A DNA stretch of 64,000 bases, taken from Clostridiaceae bacterium (GTDB lineage Bacteria; Bacillota; Clostridia; Peptostreptococcales; T1SED10-28). Below the pieces are notes generated by a model. The model was not told the origin of the DNA, did not search any database, and saw only the letters and a list, made by a program, of their open reading frames with translations. The position numbers and the translations under genes were made by a program. The stretch covers positions 62,001-126,000 of the forward strand of contig PWFQ01000060.1 in assembly GCA_003554105.1 (NCBI GenBank). Reading direction: 5' to 3'. Shown piece by piece: positions 58,608 through 64,000 of the stretch. Each line of letters starts with the position of its first letter. Within the stretch, counting starts at the first letter, position 1.

Positions 58608-59999
58608 ATGGAAAGTCGCATTGTAAAAAGTTATAATATCGGTTCATTATCTTCAGGAAATAGCCACCAGGAACCTGTTCTGTATTGGATGAGCAGAGAA
58701 CACCGCGTTCATTATAATTTCGGACTGCTTTATGCTCAAAAACTTGCCCGTAAGAACAAGCAGCCCCTAGTGATTTGTTTTACACTGTTTACCGATTATC
58801 TGGAAGCCAACTGTCATCATTTTCAGTTTATGCTTGAAGGGTTAGAAGAAGTACAGAAAGAATGTGAAAATCTTAAGATCCCCTTTTATATAATTAAATA
58901 TCGAAAGGAAGAAGATTTTCTGCAGTTTCTAAACCATTATAAAATTTCCCAAATTGTCACAGACTTTGATGCGTTAATTGAAAAACGCTCCCTGCAGAAA
59001 ACCATCAGTTCTTCTTATAATAAACCCTTTTGGGTTATTGACAGTCGTAATATTGTACCTGTTCACATTGCTTCAAGCAAACAGGAGTATGCCGCTTATA
59101 CCCTCCGGCCAAAGTTGCATAAAAAACTGGATAATTTTCTGGTTTCCCCCCTAGAAGCAGATACACAATCGATCTCTTTTCAGGGAGACTGTCCATCAAT
59201 CAATTGGAGCCGGCTGTTAAATGGATTAAGGCTCAAAAAAAATCCTGAATACCGGGGGAATCCATCTGCAGGAAATAAAGTGGCAAAGGGTGTCTTAGAA
59301 GAGTTTATATCACACTCATTATCATCTTACAGCGAGCACAGCAATAACCCCAATAAAAAAGTATTATCCGGGCTATCACCTTATCTCCATTTTGGACATA
59401 TTTCAAGTCTGGAAGTTCTTATAAAGCTGGAGAAAGTCCCTAAGGGAGGATCAAATACCGAAGATTTCGTGGAACAGATTTTTGTGCGTCGGGAGCTTTC
59501 AGATAATTACTGCTACTATAACAAAAATTATAAAAACTTTGATGGATTTCCGAACTGGGCTAAGGAAACTCTCAATGCACATCGAAAGGATTCCCGTGAG
59601 TATCTTTACTCTTTTGAAGATCTGGAAGAGGGAAAAACCCACGATCCCCTTTGGAACGCCGCTCAATTTGAGCTTTTAAAAAAGGGAAGCATTCACAGTT
59701 ACATGAGAATGTACTGGTGCAAAAAAATTCTGGAATGGACTCCTTCTCCCGAGATTGCAATGGAATACAGTGTTAAATTAAATGACAGCTATAGCTTGGA
59801 TGGAAGAGATTCCAATGGATATACAGGGATAGCATGGAGCATTGGAGGTGTCCACGACAGAGCGTGGAAAGAACGCTCAATTTACGGTAAGGTTCGATAC
59901 ATGAATGACCGTGGAGCAAAAAGAAAATTCGATGTGCAAAAATATATTGATTCAATGAAAGGAGAGGACATCATTGAGCAGAGGAAAATGGAGTTTTAA
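58608..59999 (+). CDS. phr: Class II CPD photolyase
   Basis: PVLYWMSREHRVHYNFGLLYAQ start; EQIFVRRELSDNYCYYN, DPLWNAAQFELLKKGSIHSYMRMYWCKKILEW, DSNGYTGIAWSIGGVHDRAW. Confidence 0.92.
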   Translation: MESRIVKSYNIGSLSSGNSHQEPVLYWMSREHRVHYNFGLLYAQKLARKNKQPLVICFTLFTDYLEANCHHFQFMLEGLEEVQKECENLKIPFYIIKYRKEEDFLQFLNHYKISQIVTDFDALIEKRSLQKTISSSYNKPFWVIDSRNIVPVHIASSKQEYAAYTLRPKLHKKLDNFLVSPLEADTQSISFQGDCPSINWSRLLNGLRLKKNPEYRGNPSAGNKVAKGVLEEFISHSLSSYSEHSNNPNKKVLSGLSPYLHFGHISSLEVLIKLEKVPKGGSNTEDFVEQIFVRRELSDNYCYYNKNYKNFDGFPNWAKETLNAHRKDSREYLYSFEDLEEGKTHDPLWNAAQFELLKKGSIHSYMRMYWCKKILEWTPSPEIAMEYSVKLNDSYSLDGRDSNGYTGIAWSIGGVHDRAWKERSIYGKVRYMNDRGAKRKFDVQKYIDSMKGEDIIEQRKMEF

Positions 60000-60819
60000 A
60001 TATCTTTTCCAAATACTTCTTCATTTAAAGTCTCAGTTTAAAAAGAATGAGTTGACCGCTCTCGGAGCACAATTGAGCTATTATTTGATTTTGTCTTTTT
60101 TCCCATTTCTTATTCTCCTTATTGTTCTGTTGAATTTCACACCTTTAACCGAAGCACAAACAATCAGGCAGCTCTCTTTGATACTTCCTGATGAAGTGTT
60201 TTCATTAGTAACGGAAATTCTAAGAGAAATCAGTATGGGTCTCAATGCCACATTAATCTCTTTCAGTGGGCTGGGAACAATCTGGGCCGCTTCAAGAGGT
60301 ACCTCTGCTTTGATAAAAGGATTAAATAAGGCTTACAATGTAGCTGAATCAAGACCTTTCTGGAAGTTGAAAATCATGGGTGTCCTCTTGACTTTCGCAT
60401 TAATTCTCATGATTCTGATCTCACTGATTCTCCTTGTTTTCGGCCAATTAATCGGTTACGGTATTGCGTATTACTTAGGACTCGAAGAATTTTTCATTAC
60501 GGTATGGGATTTTGTCAGATATGTTTTCCCCCTTGTTTTTCTTTTCCTGGTTTTTTCATTTTTCTATATCATCGGACCTAATGAAAAGCTTCGTTTTCGC
60601 GATGTGTATATTGGTGCTTTATTCTCAACATTCGGCTGGATTATTATTTCATTGGCTTTCTCATATTATGTGAATCATTATGGAGCATTTTCCAGACTTT
60701 ATGGGAGCATCGGTGCAGTCATTGCTCTTCTTATATGGTTGAATATCAGCAGCCTGATTGTGCTCATTGGTGGAGAATTAAATGCAACCCGGCTATGGGC
60801 GATTAATGGATTCAAATAG
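59974..60819 (+). CDS. YihY/BrkB family membrane protein
   Basis: ALGAQLSYYLILSFFPFLI, WAASRGTSALIKGLNKAYNV, YGSIGAVIALLIWLNISSLIVLIGGELNA; TTG start after aaaggag. Confidence 0.92.
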   Translation: MSRGKWSFKYLFQILLHLKSQFKKNELTALGAQLSYYLILSFFPFLILLIVLLNFTPLTEAQTIRQLSLILPDEVFSLVTEILREISMGLNATLISFSGLGTIWAASRGTSALIKGLNKAYNVAESRPFWKLKIMGVLLTFALILMILISLILLVFGQLIGYGIAYYLGLEEFFITVWDFVRYVFPLVFLFLVFSFFYIIGPNEKLRFRDVYIGALFSTFGWIIISLAFSYYVNHYGAFSRLYGSIGAVIALLIWLNISSLIVLIGGELNATRLWAINGFK

Positions 60820-60820
60820 A

Positions 60821-60848
60821 AAAAGCCCATTAACTAATGGGCTTTAAT
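60821..60848. terminator. Bidirectional terminator
   Basis: aaaaagcccattaactaatgggcttta. Confidence 0.8.
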
Positions 60849-61226
60849 CTCGAACTCCGGCGAGTTTATTATGTGTTTTTTCACTGTACATAAGTTCATC
60901 GACCGAACAATGGCTTTCTCATATTTCTTAGGAAAATTTCTCGGAAGAGTGAGATTTAAAGAAATTTTTCCGATCAATCCTTTCTTCTCATCAAACTCCG
61001 TGTCCAACTCCATTTTCATCCCTTTCATTTCGATCCCCTTGCTTTCACAGAACCTCAGGGCATAAAAGCCAGTGCATGTTGCAATTGAGGAGAGAAAAAG
61101 GTCAAAGGGGGATGCAGTCTCTCCATCTCCACCCTCATTGACCGGCTGATCCGTGATAATTTCAAATTCCTTTATTTTTGCACTGACCTTTTTACCCTCA
61201 GGAAAACCTACTTCAATTAATGCCAT
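60834..61226 (-). CDS. OsmC-family protein
   Basis: NEGGDGETASPFDLFLSSIATCTGFYALRFCESKGI, CTVKKHI. Confidence 0.88.
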   Translation of the reverse strand: MALIEVGFPEGKKVSAKIKEFEIITDQPVNEGGDGETASPFDLFLSSIATCTGFYALRFCESKGIEMKGMKMELDTEFDEKKGLIGKISLNLTLPRNFPKKYEKAIVRSMNLCTVKKHIINSPEFEIKAH

Positions 61227-61288
61227 TCTACCACTCCTTTTTTGCTTCTTATCTTATTGTACCACCCCTGCCCCCATGGGGTAAAGTG

Positions 61289-61975
61289 TTATCTCAACAA
61301 ATCCAAATGAATTTTTCCATCTCTTAACTCAATAACTCGATCTGTTCGTTCCGCTATTTTTTTATCATGTGTGATAACAATAAAGGTCGAACGGTATTTC
61401 TCATTGATTTCTTTTAAAAGCTGATAAATATTATCTGTGGCTTCCGAATCCAGGTTTCCTGTTGGCTCGTCCGCCAGAATAAGCTTCGGACGGTTCATTA
61501 GTGCCCTGGCGATAGCTGTACGTTGTTGTTGCCCTCCTGACATATCATTTGCTTTATTATTTTTAACTTTCTCAATGCCTACAATCTCCATCAATTCCTC
61601 TGCCCGTTTTTTCACCTCCTGTGAAACTCCCTTATTTTGCATCATAACAGGCAGCAAAATATTTTCCATAGCTGTAAACTCCGGTAATAAATAATGGAAC
61701 TGAAAGACAAATCCTAATGATTTGTTTCGAAGCTCAGCCAAGTCCCTTTTACTCATTTCCACAGTATTTTTTCCCATAATTTCGACAATGCCTTCCGTAG
61801 GACGATCTAAGGTTCCCATAATATTCAATAATGTACTTTTTCCGCTGCCGGATTGACCGATGATTGAGTTAAAGGAACCGGGTTCGAAGGAAAGATTTAA
61901 ATCGAAGAGAACCTGGGTTTTTATTTTGGTTCCATAGACTTTATTTATGTTTTTTAATGTCAGAATCTTATCCAT
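61289..61975 (-). CDS. ABC transporter ATP-binding protein (LolD/MacB type)
   Basis: [44 protein letters not shown]. Confidence 0.94.
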   Translation of the reverse strand: MDKILTLKNINKVYGTKIKTQVLFDLNLSFEPGSFNSIIGQSGSGKSTLLNIMGTLDRPTEGIVEIMGKNTVEMSKRDLAELRNKSLGFVFQFHYLLPEFTAMENILLPVMMQNKGVSQEVKKRAEELMEIVGIEKVKNNKANDMSGGQQQRTAIARALMNRPKLILADEPTGNLDSEATDNIYQLLKEINEKYRSTFIVITHDKKIAERTDRVIELRDGKIHLDLLR

Positions 61976-63125
61976 TTCGAATCACCTCGATGGGTTCCAG
62001 CCTTGATGAACGTCTAGCTGGAATCAGTGCAGCTGAAGTGGAAGCGACGACAGCGATAACAAAAGACAAGATTACAAACTGATAATTCATTGAAATTGCA
62101 ACGACAGGTGAACCATCCGGATTTGTCGCGAATAGAGTAAATAGATAGGTAATGGTAAGCCCAAGGCTGACTCCAAGGATCCCTCCAAGTAAACCAAGGA
62201 TCAATCCCTGATAAAGAAAAATATTTCGGGCCATTCCATCGTTGACTCCCATTGCCTTTAATATTCCAATTTGCTTTGATCGTTGAATTACGGAAATCGC
62301 AAGTACACTGGCGATACCCAATACGACAGCGATCACTACAAACACCTGGATCATGATGCTGGAAATGTCCTGGCCACGTAGACCGCTGAGCAATTCTTGA
62401 TTTTCCTCTTTCCAGTTTGTTACAACATAATTCCCCCCAAAAAGAAGATCAATTTCTTCCCCGATCAGATCCGCATCAAAAACCCGCTCAACCTGGATTT
62501 CAATAGCAGTTACAGTATCATTGCGGTCAAAGACTTCTTGTGCTGTAGGAAGATTGCTGATGATCCAGGAATCATTTAACATGGTAATTTTAAAATCTAC
62601 AAATCCAACAACTGTTACATCTCCGCTTTGTCCCTGAAAATTAAATAGATTTAAAGAGTCTCCCAAAATCAGGCCCAGATTATCTCTCATTCCAATCCCA
62701 ACAATCACTTCCCCCTTTTCCTCCGGCAGACTGCCTTCAACAAGGTTTTGATCAAACTTATATATCTCACTTCCGCGTTCCAGATCGAACCCTCTAAAAA
62801 GAGTGGATTCCGTCTCATCATCAATGCTGATAAAAGAAGGAAGTGTGAGTGTTGGTGAGATGAATCGAATTCCATCGACGTTTTGATTGATGCGGTGAAC
62901 TATGTTTTCCCAATCCTCAATTTCTCCGTAGTTTTCTTCGGTTCCCACAGTTACTTGGGAATTGCTTCCAATAGTTGTGTCAATCAAAGTCGTTTGAAGT
63001 CCTTGAATCAGTAATCCGATAAATACCTGTACAGAAATTCCGATCGCAATTCCCGCGAGAATTAAGATAGTTTGGCCTTTCCCGGATCGCAAAAATCGCC
63101 AAGCGGTTTTAAGAGAAAACATCAC
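61968..63125 (-). CDS. ABC transporter permease (FtsX/MacB type)
   Basis: N-terminal TM, periplasmic domain, C-terminal QRSKQIGILKAMGVNDGMARNIFLYQG...[13 protein letters not shown]. Confidence 0.92.
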   Translation of the reverse strand: MMFSLKTAWRFLRSGKGQTILILAGIAIGISVQVFIGLLIQGLQTTLIDTTIGSNSQVTVGTEENYGEIEDWENIVHRINQNVDGIRFISPTLTLPSFISIDDETESTLFRGFDLERGSEIYKFDQNLVEGSLPEEKGEVIVGIGMRDNLGLILGDSLNLFNFQGQSGDVTVVGFVDFKITMLNDSWIISNLPTAQEVFDRNDTVTAIEIQVERVFDADLIGEEIDLLFGGNYVVTNWKEENQELLSGLRGQDISSIMIQVFVVIAVVLGIASVLAISVIQRSKQIGILKAMGVNDGMARNIFLYQGLILGLLGGILGVSLGLTITYLFTLFATNPDGSPVVAISMNYQFVILSFVIAVVASTSAALIPARRSSRLEPIEVIRNG

Positions 63126-63789
63126 CGTAATCCTCCCTTGCTAAAGCTTGTATATCTTCAAAAGTATCTAAGATATAATCGACTCCTAATTCATTCTTTG
63201 ATTCTTTCTTTTTCCTGATAGCATAGCCCCCCACAATAACTTTTGGTGTATATGAAAGTTGAGCTTTCATTTTTTCAACCATTTTTTTTGCTGTGACAAT
63301 ATTGTAGTAGTTTGCCACACTGACAGCAATATACTCCGGTTTTATCTCTTCAATTAAAGTCATTAAGTCTTCTCTTGGAGTATTGCCTCCTAGGAATATG
63401 GGCTCATAATGATTTAGTGTAAAGAAGTCCTCCACCATTCTGGGACCAATTTCATGATACTCATCTTCAGGACATAAAATTATAACTTTTTTTCTGTTTT
63501 CTTTCTTAATTGTATAGTTAAGGTTTCTCTCAACCACCACATAAGGATAACAACATTCAATGATCGTTCTGATGATTGAAGTGCGGATATGCTCCTGACT
63601 GATTGTAATCTTTTGCTCCAAGTTATCACCTGCAATAGAGTAAAGTGCAGGTGTTAAGATTTTGGTATAAAGGTCGATGATATCAATTTCCCGTCCGGAT
63701 ACAATTTGCATAACTGTATTAACGCTGTTTTCTTTATCTTCTTTTTCGAAATGAGTCATAAATTTTTCATAAAATTCCTGGTAATCCAT
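63109..63789 (-). CDS. Cobalamin-binding-domain protein (B12-binding cap + Rossmann domain, no HTH)
   Basis: Helical cap LYTKILTPALYSIAG...ITISQEHIRTSIIRT; PEDEYHEIGPRMVEDFF (x-x-H-x-x-G type); VGGYAIR. Confidence 0.8.
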   Translation of the reverse strand: MDYQEFYEKFMTHFEKEDKENSVNTVMQIVSGREIDIIDLYTKILTPALYSIAGDNLEQKITISQEHIRTSIIRTIIECCYPYVVVERNLNYTIKKENRKKVIILCPEDEYHEIGPRMVEDFFTLNHYEPIFLGGNTPREDLMTLIEEIKPEYIAVSVANYYNIVTAKKMVEKMKAQLSYTPKVIVGGYAIRKKKESKNELGVDYILDTFEDIQALAREDYGDVFS

Positions 63790-63946
63790 AGCTTTCCCTC
63801 CTAGGTATTTTTACTTATATCTACCCTTTTATTTCCGCGGTAACCGATGATTTTAAACACATTAAATACCCCCCTTAAAGTAGGCGGTCTCGTTTCAAAT
63901 CTACTCAAAGAGGAGTATCCCAATTCGTAATGGGTTAGTTCGTTTT

Positions 63947-64000
63947 TTATGCACTTTGTTTCTCTTTTTTTATCTGATCTATCTCTTTAATTTTTTCCTC
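63947..64000 (-). CDS. Possible C-terminus of a CDS entering from beyond the window (...EEKIKEIDQIKKEKQSA*)
   Basis: Minus-strand frame open from 64000 to TAA at 63947; too short to identify. Confidence 0.3.
   Translation of the reverse strand, partial: EEKIKEIDQIKKEKQSA

Noticed and set aside
63840-64000. Possible insertion-sequence end at the right edge
   Set aside because: Short hairpin (cccaattcgtaatggg) and a 17-aa ORF tail only; not enough sequence to identify a transposase or terminal repeats.
1-64000. CRISPR arrays, rRNA/tRNA genes, prophage or integrase genes
   Set aside because: No repeat-spacer pattern, no recognisable structural RNA genes and no phage/transposase motifs were seen when reading the window.

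Overview
A 64 kb window of a low-GC Clostridia-like (Firmicutes) chromosome, densely coding, with no rRNA, tRNA, CRISPR array or clear mobile element seen. Main blocks: (1) an nqrBCDEF-like sodium-pump operon directly downstream of the C-terminus of a [FeFe]-hydrogenase-like/4Fe-4S protein, with no nqrA visible; (2) an asd-dapB-dapH-lysC-aminotransferase operon under a lysine riboswitch with terminator; (3) a split transketolase, prfC, and acpS-alr-ndoAI-ndoA downstream of a large split Mrp-type antiporter operon carrying three NuoL/M/N-like subunits; (4) a small three-gene membrane-protein cluster, including a 56-aa ORF absent from the track; (5) a sigma-54 activator, three putative activator sites, a -24/-12 promoter, a tungsten aldehyde:ferredoxin oxidoreductase and a MoaD/ThiS-like protein; (6) an unusual PP2C-like/TM/LysM protein; (7) a 2-oxoacid:ferredoxin oxidoreductase, sirtuin, PgeF and UvrD-like helicase with a 4x16-bp tandem repeat just upstream; (8) a beta-strand-repeat membrane protein interrupted by an in-frame TAG; (9) a stress-related region with a peroxiredoxin whose peroxidatic cysteine codon is TGA (predicted selenocysteine, with a SECIS-like hairpin), a class II photolyase, OsmC, an ABC exporter and a B12-binding protein. 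All family assignments come from reading motifs by eye; no searches were run.
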